This document shows, piece after piece, positions 19,269 through 28,223 of a DNA stretch of 64,000 nucleotides. Within the stretch, counting starts at the first letter, position 1. The number at the start of each line of letters is the position of its first letter. The position numbers and the translations under genes were made by a program. Location: NCBI GenBank assembly GCA_947482665.1, contig CANKJK010000004.1:186001-250000 (forward strand), read 5' to 3'. Below the pieces are notes generated by a model. It was not told the DNA's origin. It saw only the letters and a list, made by a program, of their open reading frames with translations, and did not search any database. The stretch comes from Acidobacteriota bacterium. GTDB taxonomy: Bacteria; Acidobacteriota; Vicinamibacteria; Vicinamibacterales; UBA2999.

Positions 19269-22034
19269 ATGCCCTCGGTCTCCATCCTCGTCGGGCTGGC
19301 ATTGCTGCTCAATGCCACGTACCTCGCGTCCTATTCGTCCGCCAGCGTCTTCCACTACGCCAACGTCGGCGCCCACGTGATGCTCGGGTTGCTCGCCCCG
19401 CTGACGCTCTGGTCGATCGCACGTCGTGCGGCGGGCCGGTGGGGTGTCTCGGGCGCGTTGGCGGCTGCGGCCCTCGGCGTCGCGATGGGTGCCGGGATCT
19501 ATCTCGCATGGGTTGGGGGCGGTCGTGCCCACGATCTCGCCCGCCACGTGCACGCCGGCGTGTCGGCAGCCGCGGCCGTGCTGGTTGCCGCCTGGGTGCT
19601 GATCCTCTCCGGGCGCCGCGCCGTAGGCGCCGTCTCGCGAGGAGCCGCCATGGCCACGGTGGCGCTTGTCGTCCTGGCAACGGCCGGTGCCGTCGTGGCG
19701 AGGGCCACGGTGCCGGGCCGGCAGGCGGCCTCCTTCCGCATCACGAATCCGGCGCTACCGCCTCTCACGATGGAGGAGGAAGGCGGCGGAGCCAGGTCCC
19801 CGTTCTTTCCATCCTCGGCGAAGACTTCTGTCGGTGGCGTCATGCCCGCGGACTTCTTCATGACGAGCAAGGAGTGCGGCCGCTGCCATCGCGAGATCTA
19901 CGAACAGTGGCAGTCCTCGACGCATCACTTCTCGTCATTCAACAACCAGTGGTACCGGAAGTCCATCGAGTACATGCAGGACGTCGCAGGCGTGCCGCCG
20001 TCGAAGTGGTGCGCCGGCTGCCACGACCACGCGATGTTCTTCAACGGCCGCTTCGACCGTCCCGTGAAGGAGCAGATCGAGACACCCGAGGCGCAGAACG
20101 GGCTCGGGTGCACGTCCTGTCATGCCATCGTGCACGTGGACGGCACCATGGGGCAGGGCGGATTCACGGTCGAGTATCCCGCGCTGCACGATCTGGCGAC
20201 GAGCTCCAATCCCGTGCTGATGAAGGCGCACGATGCGTTGCTGCACATGAGCCCCGCGCCGCACAGGCAGACCTTCCTGAAGCCCTTCCACACCGAGCAG
20301 CCGGCGCAGTTCTGCAGCGCCTGCCACAAGGTGCACCTCGACAAGCCCGTCAACAACTACCGGTGGTTCCGTGGGTTCAACGACTACGACAACTGGCAGG
20401 CGTCAGCCGTGTCGGGTGAGGGCGCGCGATCTTTCTACTACCCGCCGAAGCCGCAGACGTGCAGCGACTGCCACATGCCGTGGGTGCCCTCGCAGGATCC
20501 CGCGGCACGGAATGGACGGGTCCGGTCACATCGATTCATCGCCGCGAACACCGCGCTGCCCTACGTCAACGGCGACGCCGAGCAACTCCGCCTGACGCAG
20601 GAGTTCCTCAAGGCCGGCCAGATCTCGGTGGACGTCTTCGGGCTGGCGCGCGTCGAGGAAACGCAGCAGGCCTGGGGTGGTAATGGGAGGGACGGCGAGC
20701 CGCGCCTCTCCAGCACGTTCGCCGTCGGCGAAGAAGGCGGGGATTCTGCCGTCGGTGCGGCGGGCCTGGCGCCAGTGGAAGTCGTCGGTCCGCTCGGGAC
20801 GGTGGACGCCTCGGTGCGGCGTGGAGATTCGGTGCGCGTGGAAGTGGTCGTTCGCACCCGGAAGGTGGGCCACTTCTTCCCGGGCGGCACTGTGGACGCG
20901 TTCGAGGTCTGGGTTGAGTTCGAGGCCGTCGATGACCACGGCCGTGTGCTCCTTCACAGCGGCGACGTGGCGGACGGCGGCAGCGGGCCGGTGGATCCGG
21001 GGGCGCATCTCTATCGCAGCCTCCAACTCGATGGCCACGGAAACCCCATCAGCAAGCGCAATGCGTGGTCGACGCGGTCTGTGGCCTACGTTCGCCTGAT
21101 CGGACCAGGGTCCGCGGATACCGTGCACTACCGCATGCGCGTGCCGCCCGACGCGGGCCACACGATTACCCTTCGCGCGAAGGTCAAGCACCGGAAGTTC
21201 GCCTGGTGGAATACCCAGTGGGCCTACGCCGGCGTCCGCGCACCAGGCACTCCGGCGGCCACGCGCGACCACGATGACGGCCAGTGGGTCTTCACCGGGG
21301 ATACGTCGAAGGTGTCCGGTCCGATGAAGCGGATACCCGCGCTGCCCATCACGGTGATGGCGACGGCGCAGGCCACCGTGTCCGTGCTGCCGAAGGGCGC
21401 GCCGCTGACCTCTCCTCGACGTCTGGATCCGTCGGTCCGTGAACGGTGGAATGACTACGGGATTGGCCTGCTCCAGCAGGGCGATCTGAAGAACGCCGAA
21501 GCGGCCTTCCTCAACGTCATGGCATCCGAACCCGGATACGCGGATGGTCCGCTGAACGTCGCGCGCGTCCGCCTGCAGGAGGGTGATCTCGAGGGCGCGG
21601 AGCTCATGCTGCGGAAATCCCTCACCATCAACGGAAGCCTTGCCCGCACGCACTACTTCCTCGGGACGGCGCTCAAGGGACTCGGCCGCTACGACGAGGC
21701 CATCACGCATTACGAGCAGACGGTGGCGCAGTATCCGAAGGATCGCGTGGCGCTCAATCAGCTCGGGCGCGTCCTGTTCCTGCAGCGGAAGTTCGAGCCG
21801 GCTATCGCCGTGTTCCGTCGGGTGCTGGCCATCGATCCCGAGGATTTGCAGGCGCACTACAACCTGATGCTGTGCTACCAGGGCACCGGGCAGGACGACA
21901 TGGCTGCGAAGGAGGAGACCCTCTATCTGCGCTTCAAGGCGGATGAAGGGTCGCAGGCCATTGCGGGCGACTTCTCCCGTACCTCGCCAGAAGACAACAA
22001 CGAACGCCAGAACATCCACGAGCACGGGAAGTAG
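19269..22034 (+). CDS. Membrane-anchored pentahaem cytochrome c (c554-like) with C-terminal TPR repeats
   Basis: N-terminal TM segments; five CxxCH (CGRCH, CAGCH, CTSCH, CSACH, CSDCH); TPR motifs in the last ~180 aa. Confidence 0.9.
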   Translation: MPSVSILVGLALLLNATYLASYSSASVFHYANVGAHVMLGLLAPLTLWSIARRAAGRWGVSGALAAAALGVAMGAGIYLAWVGGGRAHDLARHVHAGVSAAAAVLVAAWVLILSGRRAVGAVSRGAAMATVALVVLATAGAVVARATVPGRQAASFRITNPALPPLTMEEEGGGARSPFFPSSAKTSVGGVMPADFFMTSKECGRCHREIYEQWQSSTHHFSSFNNQWYRKSIEYMQDVAGVPPSKWCAGCHDHAMFFNGRFDRPVKEQIETPEAQNGLGCTSCHAIVHVDGTMGQGGFTVEYPALHDLATSSNPVLMKAHDALLHMSPAPHRQTFLKPFHTEQPAQFCSACHKVHLDKPVNNYRWFRGFNDYDNWQASAVSGEGARSFYYPPKPQTCSDCHMPWVPSQDPAARNGRVRSHRFIAANTALPYVNGDAEQLRLTQEFLKAGQISVDVFGLARVEETQQAWGGNGRDGEPRLSSTFAVGEEGGDSAVGAAGLAPVEVVGPLGTVDASVRRGDSVRVEVVVRTRKVGHFFPGGTVDAFEVWVEFEAVDDHGRVLLHSGDVADGGSGPVDPGAHLYRSLQLDGHGNPISKRNAWSTRSVAYVRLIGPGSADTVHYRMRVPPDAGHTITLRAKVKHRKFAWWNTQWAYAGVRAPGTPAATRDHDDGQWVFTGDTSKVSGPMKRIPALPITVMATAQATVSVLPKGAPLTSPRRLDPSVRERWNDYGIGLLQQGDLKNAEAAFLNVMASEPGYADGPLNVARVRLQEGDLEGAELMLRKSLTINGSLARTHYFLGTALKGLGRYDEAITHYEQTVAQYPKDRVALNQLGRVLFLQRKFEPAIAVFRRVLAIDPEDLQAHYNLMLCYQGTGQDDMAAKEETLYLRFKADEGSQAIAGDFSRTSPEDNNERQNIHEHGK

Positions 22035-22036
22035 TC

Positions 22037-23731
22037 GTGACACGCCGGCGCATCCTTGTTCCCCTGGTCACCCTCCTGCTGTGGAGCGCGTTGGGGCTGC
22101 GTCCGGAAACCGCCGGGCCGGTCACCTTCAAGGACATCACGGCGTCGGCCGGCATCCGTTTCACCCAGAACAACGGGGCGTTCGGCGCGAAGTATCTGCC
22201 CGAGCAGCTCGGGTCCGGCGCGCTCTTTCTCGACTTCGACGGCGACGGCTGGCAGGACCTGCTTTTCGTCAACGCCACCAACTTCCCGGGACGCCAGGGC
22301 CCACGGTCACGCGCGGCGTTGTACCGGAACCAGGGGAACGGCACGTTCAAGGACGTGACGGTCGGCTCCGGGTTGGATGTCCCGCTCTACGGCGTCGGGG
22401 GCGTCGTGGGTGACTACGACAACGACGGGAAGCCCGACGTCTATCTGACCGCGTGGGGCGGCGGGCGCCTCTTCCGGAACGCCGGTGGCGGCAAGTTCGT
22501 GGACGTGTCGCAGGCCGCTGGCGTTGTCGACCGAGGCTGGTCCACCGGTGCGCTCTGGGTGGACTACGACAAGGACGGCCGGCTCGATCTCTTTGTCAGT
22601 CACTACGTGGAATGGGACGTGAAGTCGAACGTGCCCTGCACGAACAACGGGACGAAGCGCAACTTCTGCGGCCCCTCACCCTACCGGCCCACGGCTCCGC
22701 TGTTGTTCCACAACACGGGCAACGGTGTGTTCCACAACGTGACGCAGAAGGCCGGGCTGGCGGCGCCGCTGTCGTCGGGCCTCGGTGTGGCCATGCTGGA
22801 TTTCGATGGCGACGGCTGGATGGATGTCTTCGTCGCCAACGACCTGCGGCCGAATCAGTTGTTCCGGAATCGTGGCGACGGCACGTTCGTCGACGCGGCG
22901 CGTCGGGCGGGTGTGGCCGTGTCCGAGGCGGGCGCTGCGCGCGCCGGCATGGGCGTGGACGCGGCCGACTACGATGGCTCGGGTTGGCCCAGCCTCGTCG
23001 TCGGCAATTTCTCCCACGAGATGCTGTCCCTCTATCGCAACGGTGGGCGAGGACTCTTCATCGATGAAGCGCCGCGGTCGGAGGTCGGGCGCGCCTCGCT
23101 CCTCTCGCTCACGTTCGGCTGCTTCTTCTTCGATTACGACCTGGATGGCTGGCCCGACATTCTCTCCGCGAACGGGCACATCGACGAGTTCGTCGCGGAC
23201 TACGACGCGAAGGTGCCCTATCGCCAGCCCCCTCACCTGTTCCGCAACACCGAGGGTAAGGGATTCCAGGAGGTCCTCAAGAACGTGGGGGCCGACCTGG
23301 CGCTGCCGATTGTCGGCCGCGGCGTGGCCTACGCGGACATCGACAACGATGGCGACCTCGACATCGTCCTCACGCAAAGCGGCGGTCCGGCGCGGCTTCT
23401 CCGGAACGACGGGGGCAATGCGAATCACGCCATCCGCGTGGAACTGGTCGGCTCGGCGTCCAACCGCGCGGCCATTGGTGCCCGCATCGACATCGAGATG
23501 GCTAACGGCCGCAAGTCCTGGAGCACGGTCAAGTCCGGCTCGTCCTTCGCGTCCCAGAGCCAGCTGGGTGTGACCTTCGGCCTCGGAGCCGAATCTGGCG
23601 TCAAGGGGCTGAAGGTCCGGTGGCCGTCGGGCCAGGTGACGACCCTTGGCCCCGTGCCCGCCGGACAGATCGTTCAGGTGACGGAAGGCAAGGGGCTCAC
23701 CGCCTCCATGCCCTTCACGCGTCCCCGCTGA
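22037..23731 (+). CDS. CRTAC1-like protein (FG-GAP/VCBS + ASPIC/UnbV)
   Basis: FLDFDGDGWQDLLF, GDYDNDGKPDVYLT repeats; C-terminal SNRAAIGARI...VKGLKVRWPSGQVTTLGPVPAGQ. Confidence 0.92.
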   Translation: MTRRRILVPLVTLLLWSALGLRPETAGPVTFKDITASAGIRFTQNNGAFGAKYLPEQLGSGALFLDFDGDGWQDLLFVNATNFPGRQGPRSRAALYRNQGNGTFKDVTVGSGLDVPLYGVGGVVGDYDNDGKPDVYLTAWGGGRLFRNAGGGKFVDVSQAAGVVDRGWSTGALWVDYDKDGRLDLFVSHYVEWDVKSNVPCTNNGTKRNFCGPSPYRPTAPLLFHNTGNGVFHNVTQKAGLAAPLSSGLGVAMLDFDGDGWMDVFVANDLRPNQLFRNRGDGTFVDAARRAGVAVSEAGAARAGMGVDAADYDGSGWPSLVVGNFSHEMLSLYRNGGRGLFIDEAPRSEVGRASLLSLTFGCFFFDYDLDGWPDILSANGHIDEFVADYDAKVPYRQPPHLFRNTEGKGFQEVLKNVGADLALPIVGRGVAYADIDNDGDLDIVLTQSGGPARLLRNDGGNANHAIRVELVGSASNRAAIGARIDIEMANGRKSWSTVKSGSSFASQSQLGVTFGLGAESGVKGLKVRWPSGQVTTLGPVPAGQIVQVTEGKGLTASMPFTRPR

Positions 23732-23773
23732 CGTCGGCAGGTCGCCCGGCACGGTGGGTTAGAATGCCCTGTC

Positions 23774-24604
23774 ATGCCGTCTTCCGTCCGCTCACGTACG
23801 TTTCTGCGAGGTGCCTGCACGGCCGCCGCGCTGTTGCTGCTCGTCGCGCTCTTCGTGCCGCATCTCGCAGCCGGCGGGGGACAGGGTGACGATCTGCGTC
23901 GCCGGATGGACGCCCTCGAGGCAGGCCAGAAGGAGATCCTGAAGCAGCTGCAGGAGTTGAAGGCGCTGGTGCAGCAGCGCCCGGCCGCGCCCACCGGCCA
24001 GCCCTCGGCCGTGCCTCCGCCGCCTGCACTGCCGTCCCAGCCGGTGTCGCTCGTCGGCGCCGCGACGCGAGGAAGCGCCAGCGCCAAGCTCACGATGGTC
24101 GAATTCTCCGACTTCCAGTGCCCGTTCTGTGGCCGGTACGCGCGCGAGACCTTCGACCAGATCAACCGCGAATACATCGCCACCGGCAAGGTGCGCTACT
24201 TCTTCCGCCATTACCCGTTGGAGCGGCTCCATCCCAATGCGTTCAAGGCCGCGCAGGCAGCCGAATGCGCCCTGCAGCAGGGCAAGTTCTGGGAGTTGCA
24301 TGATCGGCTGTTCACCAATCAGCAGGCGCTCGCCGATACCGACCTCCTGAACCACGCGAAGGCCGTCGGGATGAACCCCGGCAAGTTCCAGCAATGCGTC
24401 GTGCAGCCGACGGTGACCGCGAAGATCCGGCAGGACATGGACGACGGCGCCCGCGCCGGCATTACCGGGACTCCGTATTTCTTCCTGGGAGTCATCGAGA
24501 AAGACGGCCGGCTGAAGGTGCTCAAGAAGGTCACGGGGGCGGCACCGTTCGCGTCGTTCAAGGGCCTGATCGACGGGCTGCTGGCTTCGCCCGAACTGAA
24601 GTAG
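23774..24604 (+). CDS. DsbA-family thioredoxin-like protein
   Basis: LTMVEFSDFQCPFCGRYARETFDQI; GITGTPYFFLG cis-Pro loop; secretion signal. Confidence 0.9.
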   Translation: MPSSVRSRTFLRGACTAAALLLLVALFVPHLAAGGGQGDDLRRRMDALEAGQKEILKQLQELKALVQQRPAAPTGQPSAVPPPPALPSQPVSLVGAATRGSASAKLTMVEFSDFQCPFCGRYARETFDQINREYIATGKVRYFFRHYPLERLHPNAFKAAQAAECALQQGKFWELHDRLFTNQQALADTDLLNHAKAVGMNPGKFQQCVVQPTVTAKIRQDMDDGARAGITGTPYFFLGVIEKDGRLKVLKKVTGAAPFASFKGLIDGLLASPELK

Positions 24605-24609
24605 GCGTC

Positions 24610-26403
24610 GTGACGTTCCGCGTCGATCTCCTCGCCGTCACCCTTGCGCTCGTGAGTTCGGCCATCGCGTGCAAGGGGGCGCCCCCTCCTTCGCCCGTCA
24701 AGAGCGCTCCTCCAGGACGCATGCGCTTTACGGACGTCACCCAGGCCTCCGCGGTGCAGTCGACCTGGGTAGCAGGCAGTTCCGGCCACAACTATTACGT
24801 GGAGCAGATGGGCGGCGGAGGTGCCTTCCTGGACTATGACCAGGATGGGCGCCTGGACTTCTTTGTGGCTGGGGGCGGCGTGTTGCCGGGTTACAAGGGT
24901 AACCGGCCGCCAGGGGATCGCCTGTACCGCAACAATCCCGATTCCACGTTCTCTGACGTGACCAAGGCAGCCGGCATTCGTACGGACTGGTACACGCTCG
25001 GCGCTGCTTCGGCCGACTACGACAACGATGGTCTGCCTGACCTGTTTGTGACGGCCGTTCAGGGGAACACGCTCTATCACAACGATGGTCACGGGCATTT
25101 CGTCGACGTCACGGAGCATGCCGGTGTCAGAGGCTCGGCGCTCTCCACCAGTGCGGCCTTCCTGGACTACGACAATGACGGGTGGGTTGATCTGTTCGTG
25201 GGGCGCTACATGGACTACGCGGTGATCGCGGATAAGGGGTGCGCGATCCGGGGGATGGGACAGCAGGACCTGAATCGCGCGCGGATCATGGAGGAACACC
25301 AGAAGGGAGTATCAAAGCTCCCGCTGACCTGTGGCCCGCACGTGATGCCAACCACATCAAGCCTCCTGTACCACAACAACGGAGACGGCACGTTCACGGA
25401 TGTCAGCGCCGCATCAGGGATCAGTGCGGCCCAGGGTCACGCGCTGGCTGTCGGCATTGCCGACTTCAATGACGACGGGCTTCCGGATATTCACGTCGCC
25501 TCAGATGGCTATCCCAGCCTCCTGTTCATGAACCTCGGCGGGGGACGATTCAAGGAAGACGCCGTCCGTGCCGGTGTCGCGACGTGGAAGGGTGGACGGG
25601 CGTTCGCAGGCATGGGCACCGACACCGCCGATTTCGACAACGATGGCCGGGCGGATCTGGTCACGTCGAACTACGAAAAGGAACCGGAGACGCTCTATCG
25701 GGGCCGAGGCGACGGAACGTTCATCGACGTCGTTGAGCAATCCGGTGTGATGACGCCGAGCTATCCCTTCCTGAAGTGGGGCGTTCGTGCGTTGGATTTC
25801 AACGGGGATGGCTGGAGAGATCTCATGATTGTGTCGGGACACGTGGACCCGGCCGGGACTCCGGGACGGCCGCTCAACATCCCTGATGAAAGCTGGCCCG
25901 GGAAGGGCTTTGCGCAGGAAGCGCTGGTCCTGGTCGGAACCGGGACGGGAACGTTCTCAGACAAGTCGGCTTCCTCCGGGCCGTTCTTCAAGGACAAGCA
26001 CGTCGCGAGGGGAGCGGCCTTTGCGGATTTCGATAACGATGGCGACTGGGATGCCCTGATTGTGAATATCGACGAGCCCGCTGTGCTGCTGCGGAACGAC
26101 AGTCCAGGACATCGTTGGGGCCGATTGCAGCTTGAGGGTGCGGGCTGCAACCGGGATGCGCTCGGGGCTCGTGTCCGGGTGACGACCGGAAATCTGACGC
26201 AGACCGAGTACGTGCGTTCGGGTAGCAGCTACCTCTCGGATCATGACCGCCGTCCGCTCTTCGGACTGCCCGGTTCCGCTCCCGCCGTCGCTGAGATCCG
26301 ATGGCCGTGTGGAGCCGTGCAGACGGTGAACCTGCAGCCGGGCCAGACCGTGCGCGTCAAGGAGGCCGGGTGCCGGCTTCCTCATCGAAAGGAAGTGCAG
26401 TGA
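24610..26403 (+). CDS. CRTAC1-like lipoprotein (FG-GAP/VCBS + ASPIC/UnbV)
   Basis: GTG start; lipobox-like SSAIACKG; FLDYDQDGRLDFFV, ADYDNDGLPDLFVT; C-terminal NRDALGARVRV...AEIRWPCGAVQTVNLQPGQ. Confidence 0.9.
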   Translation: MTFRVDLLAVTLALVSSAIACKGAPPPSPVKSAPPGRMRFTDVTQASAVQSTWVAGSSGHNYYVEQMGGGGAFLDYDQDGRLDFFVAGGGVLPGYKGNRPPGDRLYRNNPDSTFSDVTKAAGIRTDWYTLGAASADYDNDGLPDLFVTAVQGNTLYHNDGHGHFVDVTEHAGVRGSALSTSAAFLDYDNDGWVDLFVGRYMDYAVIADKGCAIRGMGQQDLNRARIMEEHQKGVSKLPLTCGPHVMPTTSSLLYHNNGDGTFTDVSAASGISAAQGHALAVGIADFNDDGLPDIHVASDGYPSLLFMNLGGGRFKEDAVRAGVATWKGGRAFAGMGTDTADFDNDGRADLVTSNYEKEPETLYRGRGDGTFIDVVEQSGVMTPSYPFLKWGVRALDFNGDGWRDLMIVSGHVDPAGTPGRPLNIPDESWPGKGFAQEALVLVGTGTGTFSDKSASSGPFFKDKHVARGAAFADFDNDGDWDALIVNIDEPAVLLRNDSPGHRWGRLQLEGAGCNRDALGARVRVTTGNLTQTEYVRSGSSYLSDHDRRPLFGLPGSAPAVAEIRWPCGAVQTVNLQPGQTVRVKEAGCRLPHRKEVQ

Positions 26404-28223
26404 TGGCGGGCAAGGCCCCTGTGAGCCAGCGTGGAGGTGCCAGGACCCGACCCGACAGCCCGCTGGTAGGAAAGCTGCTGCCCATAGCCGGCGCCGTCGC
26501 GCTCTCCGCGTTTGCCGCGTTCCCATCGATTCGGGCCAGTCGGAATCTTCTGGCCAGCGTTGCGGGCGCTGCCGTGGTCCTGCTTGGCTGGGCCGTTCTG
26601 CTCTTGCTGAGCAATCGGGGCGCGGGCCGCCGGCAGGATCTGGTGAAGGAATCGACGCCCGCCGACGTGGTCCATTCGCTGACGCTGGCGGCGTTCTTCG
26701 TGTACTGGGCCTATGCCTCAGGGCCCGTGCGCACGGTTGCCGCGCCGATTGTCGCGCAGGTCGTCTTCGCTTATGTGTTCGACATGCTCCTCGTGTGGTC
26801 ACGTCGAGAGAGCTACACCCTCGGATGGGGACTGCTACCTGTCGTGGGAACCATCAATCTCTTTCTGTGGTTTCACGCTGACGGGTTTGTGTTCCAGCTG
26901 GGTATGGTGGCCGTGGCGGTCCTGGCGCGCGAGTTTCTTCGCTGGGAGCGCAACGGCGAGCGCGTCCCGGTCATCAATCCCGTCGCGCTCGCACTTGTCG
27001 TCGCCTCGGTCGCGATTATCGCCATGGCGAAGCCGGGTCTGACGACAGGTGAGGACCAGGCGGCGTTGCTGTTCGTGCCTCAGTGGATCTATCCAGCCAT
27101 CGTCGCGCTGACCCTGCCGTGGCTCTACCTGCGTCGTCTGGTGGTGCTGCCGCTCACCGCCGTGCTGGCTCTCTACCTGTTCAACCTCGTGCACCTCAGG
27201 CTGACAGGGACCTACTTCTTCGTGGACTCGACGGTGCCCGTGACGGTGTTTCTCGCCACTCAGCTCCTTCTGACGGCGGCGGAGACGCTGCCCACGTCGG
27301 AGCTTGGGCGAATGGCGGCCGGGGTCCTGTACGCGGGGGCGGTCGTTGGCCTCCATGCGTTGCTGCGCCGGTTCGGCGTGCCGACGTTTCACGCGGTGTG
27401 GCTGCCGGTTCCCGTCTTGAATCTGGCCTCCAGGGCTCTGGATTGGATCGCGCGGGTCCGCGTGTTTCGTTTCGTGAGTCCGGAGTATCTTGCCGAACGG
27501 CTGGGTCCCGGCCTGCGGAATACGGTCTACCTGGTGCTGTGGGTCGTCGTCTTCGGAGGACTATCGACGGTCAAGGCCCTTGGCGACGCTCACGAAGCAC
27601 GCACGGTACCATTCTGGTACCAGGCCTGCGAAGACAATCGCCCCAACGGGTGCCAGCGATACGAAGAACTGCTGCGCACCCACTGTGCAGCGGAGTCCGG
27701 CTGGGCCTGCAATGAACTGGGCGTGCTCGTCAACGACAAGAAACTCAGCGGCAAGGAGGACCTCGACGTCCTCTTCAACAGCGCGTGTGGTTTTGGCTCC
27801 AGTGCCGGATGTGCCAACCGGGACACGTTTCGGTCAGCCCGCCAGGACTTCGGCCACGGCGTTCCAACCCTGCTGGACTTCAGGGTGATTCTTCGGCAGG
27901 GCAAGCCCCTCCGAGAGAAGACCCCCCTGCAGATCCTTGCGAGGGCCTGCGCCGAAGGCTGGATGGCCGGCTGCGATCGGCTCGCGGCTCTCTACTTCCA
28001 GGGGACCGGCGTGACGGCGGACAAATCGAAGGCGGCAGCGTTGGAGTTCCGCGCCTGCGAGGGGCGTCACGCTCCCGCGTGCGCGAATCTCGGTTTGATG
28101 TTCAGCCAAGGTGACGGCGTACCGCAGGATCGCGCCAAGGCGCTGGACTACCTGTCGAAGGCGTGCGACCTCGGCATGGCGAAGGCCTGCACGTGGCTCG
28201 ACGAGGAGTCAGCGAAGCGTTAG
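26403..28223 (+). CDS. NqrB/RnfD-like polytopic membrane protein fused to Cys-rich Sel1-like repeats
   Basis: ~10 TM helices with INPVALALVV and GRMAAGVLYAG segments; C-terminal ACEGRHAPACANLGLMFSQGDGVPQDRAKALDYLSKACDLGMAKAC; ATG overlaps the upstream stop (TGATG). Confidence 0.75.
   Translation: MAGKAPVSQRGGARTRPDSPLVGKLLPIAGAVALSAFAAFPSIRASRNLLASVAGAAVVLLGWAVLLLLSNRGAGRRQDLVKESTPADVVHSLTLAAFFVYWAYASGPVRTVAAPIVAQVVFAYVFDMLLVWSRRESYTLGWGLLPVVGTINLFLWFHADGFVFQLGMVAVAVLAREFLRWERNGERVPVINPVALALVVASVAIIAMAKPGLTTGEDQAALLFVPQWIYPAIVALTLPWLYLRRLVVLPLTAVLALYLFNLVHLRLTGTYFFVDSTVPVTVFLATQLLLTAAETLPTSELGRMAAGVLYAGAVVGLHALLRRFGVPTFHAVWLPVPVLNLASRALDWIARVRVFRFVSPEYLAERLGPGLRNTVYLVLWVVVFGGLSTVKALGDAHEARTVPFWYQACEDNRPNGCQRYEELLRTHCAAESGWACNELGVLVNDKKLSGKEDLDVLFNSACGFGSSAGCANRDTFRSARQDFGHGVPTLLDFRVILRQGKPLREKTPLQILARACAEGWMAGCDRLAALYFQGTGVTADKSKAAALEFRACEGRHAPACANLGLMFSQGDGVPQDRAKALDYLSKACDLGMAKACTWLDEESAKR

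Noticed and set aside
20526-22043. 505-aa minus-strand ORF
   Set aside because: Antisense of the pentahaem cytochrome gene, whose frame has clear CxxCH and TPR motifs
22676-23752. 358-aa minus-strand ORF
   Set aside because: Antisense shadow of the FG-GAP/UnbV gene at 22037-23731
18446-28223. Canonical Rnf or Nqr complex
   Set aside because: Only one RnfD/NqrB-like gene is present; no RnfB/C/G or NqrA/F neighbours
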